From: Gammaproteobacteria bacterium
GTDB taxonomy: Bacteria; Pseudomonadota; Gammaproteobacteria; Chromatiales; Chromatiaceae
Length of the DNA stretch: 16,499 nt
Direction of reading: 5' to 3'
Assembly (NCBI GenBank): GCA_019136395.1
Contig: JAGVUH010000587.1
Coordinates: forward strand, 1-16,499
Shown here: positions 9,157 through 16,203 of the stretch, one piece after another
Layout of the letters: each line of letters opens with the position of its first letter
Numbering within the stretch: position 1 is the first letter of the stretch
Made by a program: the position numbers and the translations under genes
The notes under the pieces: model-generated
Told to the model about the DNA's origin: nothing
Database searches by the model: none
Seen by the model: the letters and a program-made list of their open reading frames with translations, nothing else

Positions 9157-10128
9157 TTATGTCATGGCCGCTTTTCCGGACGCAGTCGTGTCCTGCAGTA
9201 CGACGGACACCTCGCTGCCCGGCAGATCCTGCCCGATGCCGTCGCGCAGGGCATTGATGGTTTTCATGCACTCGCCTGCCGGCATGTCCGCCGGGAAGCT
9301 GAGGGCGATCTCGATGAAGAGCCGCCCGCCCGATCGCCGTGAACGAACGCCATGGAATCCCGAGTACCCGTGGAAGTTTTCGACCAGTCGCCGGTCGATG
9401 CGCAACTGGAATTCCTCCTTGAGCGTCTTGTCAGCGAGCGTCTCGACCTCAGCGGCGATGGTCGGCAGGAACGTGAAGACACCGTAGGCGATGAATAACA
9501 GCGCGCACGCCGGGTCAACGTAAACGGACCAGGAACGGTTGTGCAGCAGGATGGTCAGCAGCAGGCCGAGCATCATGGCCAACGTGATCAGTGCCGAGGA
9601 GAAACAGGTGCGCCAGTGCACTTCTAGCACCGGGGAGCAGAGCTGGCGCGACAATCCCCGGCTCTTCGTGCCGAGATACAGGTCCGAGCCAATGGACAGC
9701 AGTTGAAGGCCGATGCCGAAGCGAGAATAGGTGGGGCTGAGCGTCACCGGATCAAGGATGCGCTGCAGGCATCCCCAGCCTAGGACTGACAGCGCCGTCA
9801 AGTAGGCGAAAGCGCCCGCCAGCGCCATGAGCGATTGCACCTTGTCGGTGCCGTAATCGAAGCCGGTGAGGGTGCCGCGGGCGACACCCCGCAGGATCCG
9901 CCAGGCGAACAACGAGACCAATACTGCGCGCGCGTAGTCCATGGTATCGGTCCACAGTAGCATCGAACCCGACAGTGCCGCCGCCAGGATGAATGGCCCG
10001 CACCAAGCCACGCACAGGAGGGTGTTGAGGCGCATCAACCTCGCCTGCGCATGCAGGATTGCGTCGCGGTTCGTCACGGATTCACCCAAGCGTCGCGCGG
10101 TGACGTCGGCCGGTGGGTGTGGCGTCAT
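9157..10128 (-). CDS. Cation diffusion facilitator (CDF) family transporter with atypical metal site
   Basis: The 323-residue protein has about five to six hydrophobic segments (roughly 33-58, 66-80, 97-120, 136-152, 176-196, 203-222) and a soluble C-terminal ferredoxin-like domain (about 225-311, with YSGFHGVRSRRSGGRLFIEIAL). The YG-DKVQSLMAL motif after TM2 and the DPACALLFIAYG segment are typical of CDF exporters, which move divalent cations out of the cytoplasm by proton antiport. The usual tetrahedral site (DxxxD in TM2, HxxxD in TM5) reads D61-T-M-D64 and H171-W-R-T-C175 here, so one Asp is displaced and one is replaced by Cys. GAGGGG lies 7 nt before ATG 10128, and the gene starts 28 nt after the OCD-family gene, giving a likely operon. 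Metal specificity cannot be inferred. Confidence 0.75.
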   Translation of the reverse strand: MTPHPPADVTARRLGESVTNRDAILHAQARLMRLNTLLCVAWCGPFILAAALSGSMLLWTDTMDYARAVLVSLFAWRILRGVARGTLTGFDYGTDKVQSLMALAGAFAYLTALSVLGWGCLQRILDPVTLSPTYSRFGIGLQLLSIGSDLYLGTKSRGLSRQLCSPVLEVHWRTCFSSALITLAMMLGLLLTILLHNRSWSVYVDPACALLFIAYGVFTFLPTIAAEVETLADKTLKEEFQLRIDRRLVENFHGYSGFHGVRSRRSGGRLFIEIALSFPADMPAGECMKTINALRDGIGQDLPGSEVSVVLQDTTASGKAAMT

Positions 10129-10156
10129 GCGATGTCCCCTCGCCTGGTGGGCTGGT

Positions 10157-11131
10157 CTAAAGCGCGAGCGAGGTGCCGATGCCGAGCTCCCGGGCGCGGC
10201 GATAGACCTGCGGCGCGACGGCCATGTCGTCCATGGCCAGCCCGAGGTTCATCGCCATCGTCCGCTCGGTGGGCACTTCGCGCCCCGGCTTCAGGCCCGC
10301 CACGATCTCGCCCAGGTCGGCGTACAGAGCGGGCGTCGCCTGCAAGTAGCCGAGGCTCTGATAGTGACGGAACTGGGCGCGGTCGTCTGTGGCGATCTTG
10401 TCAAGCTGCGCCAGCGCCTCTGCCGTCCAGTAGCTGTCGAAATCCACGGCGCTGGCGAACGCGCCCGGCTTGAGCCAGTCCCTGTCGATGGTCGGCATCG
10501 GGTGCTTGAGGATCGGCCCGGAGGTGATGACGATGTCGCTGTCCACCACGGCTTGCCGTGGGTGGTCCACGCCGATGACCTCGATGCCCAGCCTGGCCGA
10601 CATCTCCTCCACATACCTATCCCGTGCATGCGGCAGGATGTCGTAGGCATAGGCGCGCCTGATGGGGAAGCACGCGGCCATCGCCAGCAGGTTCGCACGC
10701 CCCTGAACGCCGCATGCCAGGATACCGACCACCTCGCTGTCTTCGCGGGCCAGGTACTTGGCCGTAACTGCTGAGGCCGCTCCGGTGCGGTAGGCCGTGA
10801 TCCACGTACAGTCCATCACGGCGTAGGGCAGGCCCGTCTGGTCGTCATTCAGGACGAGCAGGCCCGAGATGTAGGGCAGACCGCGCTCCTGGTTCCCCGG
10901 ATAGCCGCTGACCCACTTGATGCCAGCGGATCGGAGCGATGGGATGTAGGCGGGCATGGCGTGGAGGAAGGCATCGGGCTGTGTGTTGATGCCCGTCTCG
11001 GGTGTCATCTCGATGCGCCCCTGGCCCTTTTCCCTGAACGCGGTCTCCAAGGCACCGATGATCGATGCCATGTCCAGGGCCACGCTTTCCACATCGGCGC
11101 GGGAAAGATAGAGCAGATCAGGTGCGCTCAT
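10157..11131 (-). CDS. Ornithine cyclodeaminase/mu-crystallin family NAD(P)-dependent enzyme
   Basis: The 324-residue protein belongs to the OCD/mu-crystallin fold: AGIKWVSGYPGN (K72, substrate-binding region), TAYRTGAASAVTAKYLAR (R115), a Rossmann turn GILACGVQGRAN (137-146), and D230 in SAVDFD. Members include ornithine cyclodeaminase, alanine dehydrogenase, ketimine reductases and amino-acid-derived opine or siderophore enzymes such as SbnB, so the substrate is open. ATG 11131 is preferred over an in-frame GTG at 11137 because AGGAG (11137-11141) is 5 nt upstream of the ATG. It heads a probable two-gene operon with the CDF transporter. A repeated GAAAGTC element lies about 80-95 nt upstream of the start. 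Confidence 0.85.
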   Translation of the reverse strand: MSAPDLLYLSRADVESVALDMASIIGALETAFREKGQGRIEMTPETGINTQPDAFLHAMPAYIPSLRSAGIKWVSGYPGNQERGLPYISGLLVLNDDQTGLPYAVMDCTWITAYRTGAASAVTAKYLAREDSEVVGILACGVQGRANLLAMAACFPIRRAYAYDILPHARDRYVEEMSARLGIEVIGVDHPRQAVVDSDIVITSGPILKHPMPTIDRDWLKPGAFASAVDFDSYWTAEALAQLDKIATDDRAQFRHYQSLGYLQATPALYADLGEIVAGLKPGREVPTERTMAMNLGLAMDDMAVAPQVYRRARELGIGTSLAL

Positions 11132-11139
11132 TGGCACTC

Positions 11140-11394
11140 CTACACAGGCATGGCCGCGGCGCCACCCCGGGCCTTACGCGGTGGACCATTGAGCAGCAAG
11201 GTTAGCGTGAAAGTCACGGGAAAGTCTTTCATAGTCAGGGGTGTGGCTTGCCGCCTCATGACAGTTAGTAGCAAATTTGATTCTGACATTGCTCTGGCCA
11301 GGTGACGGCGGAAGCGCGCGCGGGGCGTATCCTCACCAGGCGTAACATCCAGTATGCCAGTAAGGTCCAGGATTTCCGCCAAGGTCATGCTCAT
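11140..11394 (-). CDS. Small protein translationally coupled to the MmeI-like enzyme (84 aa), possibly a truncated partner
   Basis: ATG 11394 overlaps the TGA of the MmeI-like gene as ATGA, which is strong evidence for coupled translation. The first ~38 residues (MSMTLAEILDLTG..., then PGEDTPRARFRRHL) look like a designed, amphipathic N-terminal domain. From about residue 39 the sequence loses that character (LLLTVMRRQATPL ... GGAAAMPV) and resembles read-through of intergenic DNA. It ends 8 nt before the OCD start. I do not recognise a family with certainty. Two explanations fit: a genuine small partner protein, or the head of a longer downstream gene cut off by a recombination that brought in the OCD-CDF operon. 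The frame is open upstream to 11529, but that part lies inside the methyltransferase gene. Confidence 0.5.
   Translation of the reverse strand: MSMTLAEILDLTGILDVTPGEDTPRARFRRHLARAMSESNLLLTVMRRQATPLTMKDFPVTFTLTLLLNGPPRKARGGAAAMPV
11206..11230 (-). promoter_or_regulatory. Candidate operator: repeated GAAAGTC box with two palindromes upstream of the OCD-CDF operon
   Basis: On the plus strand GAAAGTC occurs at 11209-11215 and again at 11220-11226, 11 nt apart (one helical turn). Each copy is part of a small palindrome, CGTGA-aag-TCACG (11206-11218) and GAAAG-t-CTTTC (11220-11230). The pair lies upstream of the OCD-family start in a locally AT-richer stretch. This is a reading of symmetry only; no -35/-10 pair was assigned. 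Confidence 0.35.
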
Positions 11395-14303
11395 GCTTGG
11401 CTTCGCTCCAGGTTCAACGCCAGCAACCGCCCAAGAATCTCCTCGTCTGGCATCTCCGAGCGGTAGTCCTCCCAGCCATAGGCCGCCGCCACCGCCGCAT
11501 CCAGGGCCTTGTGCGCGCTGTCCAGCCAATGCGGACGCTGGTTGTAGAGGTTGGTCAGGGTCCGGGCCTTGAGGTCCTTCTCAAGACCGGGCTTGGGGAT
11601 GATCCGGTCGGGGTAGCCAGGGACTACCTCGGGTACCCGCTCCACACACTCGGGTGGGTTCAGCCAGTTCTCCCGATGCTCGTTCAGGCGAAGGGCCGCT
11701 TGGGCGATGGCCAAGGCCAAGGGCCGCCGCTCCGGGGCCACGGAGGGTAGGACGACGCCATCCTCCAGAATCTCGACCGGGCCAGCGGTATCGGCGGGCG
11801 TCAGGCCCGCGGGGAAGGGGAAGGTCTCGAAGGTCATGGTGGAGTTGTAGCGCGGACGATCTTCCAAAGTGCCGCCTTTTGCCAGTGCCCAGGTGGTATG
11901 AAACCGGGAAGACAAGACGCCAAAGGTCACGTCATCCTGGCGGGGAAACACGATCAAGCTGTGCTCGGGTGCCGCGCCAATGGGGAACCAGACGAAAAAG
12001 CGATGCTTGGCGGTTTCCGGGGTGATGAGATAGCGGGACAAACCCTTCAGCCTGGCGCGCATGCCGGGTCTTGCCTCACCATGACGCCACCATTTTTCGG
12101 CACGTGCCTTGCGGTTGTTAGTGATGCGCTCTGGCTTGACGTATTTGACAACATGCTGAAAAGGAGCCTCGTACAACTCAGCTTCGCTCTCATCCATCAG
12201 GCCGAAATCGATCACCCATTGCCCCGCCCAGCGGCGAGTGATGTCCGAGCCGTTGAAGATAGGCTTGAGGACATAGGCATTCGGCTTGCCGTGCGGGTTG
12301 GGTAAGGTAAGCAGCGCCTGCGCGGTGGGTGCCGGAATCTTGAAGGGACCCGCCAGACAAAAGCCGAAGAAGGAACATCCCGCGTTCTCCGGCAAAGTCT
12401 GGGCCAGGGTCAGATCCATGCCAGCCATCGCGCCCAGGGGCTGTCCGGTCAGGTCCGCATGTATTGACGCCACCGGCTGGCCATCCAAGCGGATGTCCGG
12501 TATGACGCTATCGAAGGTTGCCTTGCCGCCGAAGGCCACCAGTGAGACGCGCACCGCCGCGCCGTCGTTGATCCAGGGTTCATCGGACCAGGCGGTGAAG
12601 ATGGTCCCCGACTCGCGGATCGCTTCCAGTACGGGTCGGTTACGTTTTTGCCGGATGCTGTTGGTGGCTACCAACCCGGCGAGTCTGACCTTGCCCGCTT
12701 CAATCTGCGCCCGCGCCTTCTCGAACCAGTAGGTCACCAGGTCAGCCCCGCCCGGCACCCGACCTTGATACAAAGACCTCAGACGCTTGACGTAATCGTC
12801 GCCCAGGGCCGCAAGCATTTTTTTATCGCCCAGAAAGGGTGGATTGCCAACGATGACATCCACCTCGGGCCAATCCGGCTCGGTCCCATCCGGGTTCAGA
12901 ATGGCATCCCGCAGTTGAATATTATCCAGGTTGCGCAGGATGGGCGACCGGGACAGGGCAAAGCCGTGATTCAGCATCCACTGAATCTCCCCGATCCACA
13001 GGGACACCCGCGCCAATTCCGCGGCGAAGGGATTGATCTCGATGCCTAGCAGGTTCTCCGGCCCGATGGCGGGAAACTGGCGGGCGAGGCCCAGCGACTC
13101 CGCTTCGGTGATGACCTGATGTTCCAGATCCTTCAGGCCTAGCAGGGTGAGTAGGAGGAAGTTCCCCGACCCACAAGCCGGGTCGAGGACGCGGAATTGC
13201 TGCAACCGATGGAGAAAGCCCTGATACAGCTCCATGGCGGCATTCCTGGCCTTGGTGGCAGCGGCCGGTGACTTGGCGGCATGGACCTTGTCCATCTGGG
13301 TCTGCATCTGCGCCTTGACCGCCGCCCATTCCGCCCGCAGCGGGTCGAGCACCACCGGATTGACCAGGCGCATGATAGTTGCGGGGTCGGTGTACTCAGC
13401 GCCTAACTGCGCCCGCAGGGCCGGGTCCAGACTGCGCACGAACAGGGTGCCGGCAATGGTCGGATCAATGGCTGACCAGTCCAGGGCCGCCAGGGCCAGG
13501 AGCGCCTTGATGTCGGCCAGTTCGAGCGGCAGGGCCTGGGCATCGGTGAACAGGCCGCCGTTGAAAAAGGCCACCCGCTTAAACCCGACCAGGCCGCCCG
13601 TGGCCATGGTACCGAGTAGGGTCGCGAACTGCTGTTGCGCCATGGCAGGCTCATCCTTGGCCGCTTCCAAGAGTTCGGTGAACAGCTTGTTGGGCAGGAG
13701 GTCGATATCCTCGGCAAACAGGCAGAACAACACCTGCTGGCAGAAGTGCGCCACCCGCAGGGGATCATGCCCCCGTTCGCGCCAGGTCAGGGCCAGAGCG
13801 CCCAGTTGGGCCGCCGCTTGTTCGGTGAGTTGCGCCCGGGTCTGGGTCGGGCGGAGCTGATCGGGCTGGGTGAAGGCCCACTTCAGGCGGTAGAACGTCG
13901 CATGGTCACGGAGATCGTGAAGCTTGATCTCATGGACCTGGGGCACCAGGCCGGTAAAGGCGGTATGGATGCGGATGATGTCGATATCGGAAACGATGAG
14001 CAGCGGCGGGTATGCCAGGGCCGGCGTGTATTTCTGGAGCTGCTCAAACGCCTTGTCCAGGTCCTTCCCCGGGCTCTTGTACTCCCAGGCGAAATGGCCT
14101 TTCCGCCAGACATCGGCCCACCCCTCGCCCCCGCCGGCCTTGCTGGCCCCCTTCTCGAAGCAGAACCAGGCGCCCTCCGGGTCGGCCTGGGCCGGGCTGG
14201 GGACGCCGACCAGGGCGCAGAGGTCGAGGAAATGTTCCTGGGAGGCCTGTTTTTCCTTGAGCTTTACGCCGTCCCACTTGCGGATAAAGTCGTCCGGGGT
14301 CAT
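11391..14303 (-). CDS. MmeI-like (type IIL) bifunctional restriction-modification enzyme
   Basis: The single 970-residue chain has MmeI architecture. An N-terminal nuclease domain carries the PD-(D/E)xK-type motif D64-...-E74-Y-K76 in ADVWRKGHFAWEYK, at positions very like those of MmeI. A helical spacer follows, then an N6-adenine methyltransferase with AdoMet motif D374-PACGSGNFL and catalytic N487-PPF. The target-recognition region follows (about 640-860), and then a C-terminal helical part. Such enzymes methylate one strand of an asymmetric site and cut at a fixed distance, needing no separate endonuclease or methylase. All active-site motifs look intact. ATG 14303 has AGGAAG 4 nt upstream; an in-frame ATG at 14393 is less likely. 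Its TGA overlaps the ATG of the following small ORF. Together with brnTA upstream it forms an accessory defence block. Recognition sequence cannot be read from here. Confidence 0.9.
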   Translation of the reverse strand: MTPDDFIRKWDGVKLKEKQASQEHFLDLCALVGVPSPAQADPEGAWFCFEKGASKAGGGEGWADVWRKGHFAWEYKSPGKDLDKAFEQLQKYTPALAYPPLLIVSDIDIIRIHTAFTGLVPQVHEIKLHDLRDHATFYRLKWAFTQPDQLRPTQTRAQLTEQAAAQLGALALTWRERGHDPLRVAHFCQQVLFCLFAEDIDLLPNKLFTELLEAAKDEPAMAQQQFATLLGTMATGGLVGFKRVAFFNGGLFTDAQALPLELADIKALLALAALDWSAIDPTIAGTLFVRSLDPALRAQLGAEYTDPATIMRLVNPVVLDPLRAEWAAVKAQMQTQMDKVHAAKSPAAATKARNAAMELYQGFLHRLQQFRVLDPACGSGNFLLLTLLGLKDLEHQVITEAESLGLARQFPAIGPENLLGIEINPFAAELARVSLWIGEIQWMLNHGFALSRSPILRNLDNIQLRDAILNPDGTEPDWPEVDVIVGNPPFLGDKKMLAALGDDYVKRLRSLYQGRVPGGADLVTYWFEKARAQIEAGKVRLAGLVATNSIRQKRNRPVLEAIRESGTIFTAWSDEPWINDGAAVRVSLVAFGGKATFDSVIPDIRLDGQPVASIHADLTGQPLGAMAGMDLTLAQTLPENAGCSFFGFCLAGPFKIPAPTAQALLTLPNPHGKPNAYVLKPIFNGSDITRRWAGQWVIDFGLMDESEAELYEAPFQHVVKYVKPERITNNRKARAEKWWRHGEARPGMRARLKGLSRYLITPETAKHRFFVWFPIGAAPEHSLIVFPRQDDVTFGVLSSRFHTTWALAKGGTLEDRPRYNSTMTFETFPFPAGLTPADTAGPVEILEDGVVLPSVAPERRPLALAIAQAALRLNEHRENWLNPPECVERVPEVVPGYPDRIIPKPGLEKDLKARTLTNLYNQRPHWLDSAHKALDAAVAAAYGWEDYRSEMPDEEILGRLLALNLERSQA

Positions 14304-14517
14304 CACGCTTCCTGGCTTAAGGTCTGATGATAGGAGCCATCGGCTCGAGCGGAGTTTACCGGATTCAGCCGGCCGGAAGCACCAAGCGCCCACGGGTGTT
14401 GCTAATCTTGTTCTCGGTCATACACTGCGGCAGCCCCCTGCCCAGCCGGCACCACTTCAATGCCGTACCCCTCTGACCTTGATGGCGAATCCCCAGGCCC
14501 CCGCCCGGCCGGGCATA

Positions 14518-14835
14518 TCAGGAGTGCTGTTCCACGTATTGCTTCAGCACCTCATCCACCCGCGTCTGCCAGCCGCGTCCGCCGGCCTTGAAAAAGGCGA
14601 CGACTTCCGGCGACAGGCGCAAGGCCGTGGGTACCTTGCGCGCCGCCTTTTGTGGCCCCCGGCCGCGCCGCAGCGCCGCCAGGGTCGCGGTCACGCCACC
14701 ACCGGGGGTCACGATGGCTTGCTCCCAATCCGCCGCCGTCGTGGGCGGATTGTCATCATCCGGCACCGGTCGCACGGGCGCGGCAGCCAGGGCCGCCGCG
14801 GGATCAAAGGGCTGCAAGGTAGCGTCTTGTTTCAT
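14518..14835 (-). CDS. brnA: BrnA family antitoxin
   Basis: The C-terminal part reads TALRLSPEVVAFFKAGGRGWQTRVDEVLKQYVEQ, here summarised by its key pieces: an S/LRLSPEV strand, FFKA-G-GWQTR, and a final helix. This is the ribbon-helix-helix signature of BrnA, which neutralises BrnT and represses the operon. Residues ~5-70 are an Ala/Pro-rich, probably disordered segment longer than in many BrnA proteins. ATG 14835 (MKQDAT) is chosen; ATG 14847 would add four residues, and neither has a clear ribosome-binding site. The start lies inside brnT, so translation is probably coupled. Confidence 0.87.
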   Translation of the reverse strand: MKQDATLQPFDPAAALAAAPVRPVPDDDNPPTTAADWEQAIVTPGGGVTATLAALRRGRGPQKAARKVPTALRLSPEVVAFFKAGGRGWQTRVDEVLKQYVEQHS

Positions 14836-15070
14836 GTTTGTCGGCATAGCGGCAGGAAATCAGGTGGGCACGATCGGCGCGCAGGGTCCAGATCAGCACG
14901 ACCACCCGCCCTTGCCATTGCGCCAGGCTTTGCAGGCGCTGCTCGCCATAGGCATAGCGGGCGTCTTCGGCGGTCACCATCTGGAAGTCAAAGGCGCTTC
15001 CCAGCTCAGCCAGGTCAATGCCGTGCTTGTGCAGGTTCTCGCGGCGTTTGGCTTCGTCGTAACTGATCAT
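14804..15070 (-). CDS. brnT: BrnT family toxin (ribonuclease)
   Basis: The 88-residue protein follows the BrnT pattern: YDEAKRRENLHKHGIDLAE at the start, AFDF, a GEQR segment, a hydrophobic VVVLIWTL strand, and ISCRYADKHETRRY near the C-terminus, matching the family's ISaRkA..rErr.Y. BrnT is a RelE-fold ribonuclease that halts growth by cutting RNA. ATG 15070 begins the homology; an in-frame TTG at 15076 is less likely. brnA overlaps its 3' end by 32 nt, the usual toxin-first order for this module. No Shine-Dalgarno lies before the ATG, and a candidate promoter sits immediately upstream, so the transcript may be leaderless. Confidence 0.9.
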   Translation of the reverse strand: MISYDEAKRRENLHKHGIDLAELGSAFDFQMVTAEDARYAYGEQRLQSLAQWQGRVVVLIWTLRADRAHLISCRYADKHETRRYLAAL

Positions 15071-15076
15071 GGGCAA

Positions 15077-15105
15077 ATTGCATATACATTCTAACGCGCC
15101 GTCAA
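15077..15105 (-). promoter_or_regulatory. Candidate sigma70-type promoter of brnTA
   Basis: Minus strand: TTGACG (15105-15100), a 17-nt spacer, and TGCAAT (15082-15077), with only 6 nt to the brnT ATG. The stretch is notably AT-rich for the window. A start site about 6-7 nt below the -10 would be at the ATG itself, consistent with the absent ribosome-binding site. A TATATG overlaps the spacer but is at poor distance. Confidence 0.35.
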
Positions 15106-15145
15106 CTATTTTGTATGGACAATCACACCCATGAGCCTCGCCCCC

Positions 15146-15304
15146 TCACCATCGCCGATCGATGCGCGCCGCGATCAGCTCGTCGTCCTCCTCGTAGGAG
15201 CCGACCGGATCGACCGCCACGGGCCATGACTCGTCCCACAGCCACAGCCGGGATGCAACTCCCTCGGCGATGGGTATACTTCCCTTCGGCCCGGCTCCGG
15301 GCCG
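15146..15304 (-). pseudogene. Possible C-terminal remnant of an unidentified gene
   Basis: On the minus strand a 52-codon frame is open from a TAG at 15307 to a TGA at 15148-15146, with no plausible start codon. Its last ~36 residues look protein-like: GVASRLWLWDESWP, then PVGSYEEDDELIAARIDRRW. The acidic-then-helical ending resembles the tail of a small soluble protein. I cannot name the family. It lies immediately upstream of brnTA on the same strand, which suggests debris of an earlier gene at the island edge. Confidence 0.3.
15287..15304 (+). promoter_or_regulatory. GC-rich hairpin just upstream of the thiM ribosome-binding site
   Basis: CGGCCCGG-ct-CCGGGCCG is a perfect 8-nt inverted repeat (7 bp with a 4-nt loop in practice). 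It ends 10 nt before GGAGGGAG (15315-15322). It could affect thiM expression or end an upstream transcript. The expected TPP-riboswitch core was not found around it. Confidence 0.4.
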
Positions 15305-15326
15305 CTAACCGCCTGGAGGGAGTGGC

Positions 15327-16136
15327 ATGACCCAGACTTTTGTGCAAAGCGCCGCGGCGGCGCTGGTGGAACTGCGCCGCCAGCGGCCGTTGGTCCACAA
15401 CATCACCAATTACGTCGTGATGGATTTCTCCGCCAATGCCTTGCTGGCCATTGGCGCCTCCCCCGTCATGGCCCACGCCGCGGACGAGGTGCGGGAGATG
15501 GTCGCCCTGGCGGGGGCGCTGGTGCTCAACATCGGTACCCTGTCGCCGCCCTGGATCGAGGCCATGTTCGCCGCGGGGCAGGCGGCCCGGGCGCGGCGCC
15601 TGCCCCTCATCCTGGACCCGGTCGGGGCCGGGGCCACCCGTTTGCGCACGGATACCGCCCTGCGACTCCTCGACGAGGTCAAGCCGACCATCGTGCGCGC
15701 CAACGCCTCGGAGATCCTATCCCTGGCCGAGGCCGGCGGCGGGACCAAGGGGGTGGACGCGACCCGCGGCGTGGATGAGGCCCGGGGTACCGCCATCGCC
15801 ATCGCCCAATATTCCGGGGCGGTCGTGGCCGTCACGGGGGCGGAGGACTTCGTCACCGACGGCGAGCGTCGGATAAGGGTGGCCAACGGCCACCCGCTCA
15901 TGGCGCGGGTGACGGGGACCGGTTGCGTCTGTTCCTCCCTGGTCGGCGCCTTTGCCGCGGTGCAGGCCGATCCCCTGGTGGCCACCATCAGCACCCTGAT
16001 CGTCTACGGCATCGCCGGCGAGCTGGCGGCGGAAGGCGATCCCCGGCCGGGCACCTTCCGCACCCGCCTCATCGACGCCCTCGATGCTGTCACGCCGGAG
16101 GAGGTGATGGCCCGGGCGCGGTTGACGGCTGAATGA
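15327..16136 (+). CDS. thiM: Hydroxyethylthiazole kinase
   Basis: The 269-residue protein phosphorylates 4-methyl-5-(2-hydroxyethyl)thiazole with ATP, the salvage route to the thiazole half of thiamine. Diagnostic segments are PLVHNITNYVVMDFSANALLAIGASPVMAHA near the N-terminus (pieces HNITN and GASPVM), LDPVGAGATRLRT (97-107), RANASEI (124-130), and the phosphate-binding/active-site GTGCVCSSL with C200. Length is normal. GGAGGGAG precedes ATG 15327 with good spacing. Residues 142-154 contain a small internal duplication, GVDATRGVDEARG, in a variable loop. thiE follows after 67 nt in the same direction, giving a thiamine operon. Confidence 0.95.
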   Translation: MTQTFVQSAAAALVELRRQRPLVHNITNYVVMDFSANALLAIGASPVMAHAADEVREMVALAGALVLNIGTLSPPWIEAMFAAGQAARARRLPLILDPVGAGATRLRTDTALRLLDEVKPTIVRANASEILSLAEAGGGTKGVDATRGVDEARGTAIAIAQYSGAVVAVTGAEDFVTDGERRIRVANGHPLMARVTGTGCVCSSLVGAFAAVQADPLVATISTLIVYGIAGELAAEGDPRPGTFRTRLIDALDAVTPEEVMARARLTAE

Positions 16137-16203
16137 ACCCAACTTTTCGCGGGGGTACTTATGCCTGGCCTGACCCATGGGCTCTTGCGTGACCGGCCTT
16201 GAG

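Noticed and set aside
8955..9257. Short plus-strand ORF in the gap after DUF2237
   Set aside because: No motif, no ribosome-binding site, and it overlaps the end of the CDF gene antisense.
13924..15066. Plus-strand ORF of 380 codons across the start of the MmeI-like gene and brnTA
   Set aside because: It is the antisense shadow of three recognised genes, with no family features.
11391..15304. Insertion sequence or integrase-borne island
   Set aside because: No transposase, integrase, tRNA gene or terminal inverted repeats were found; accessory origin is inferred only from gene content.
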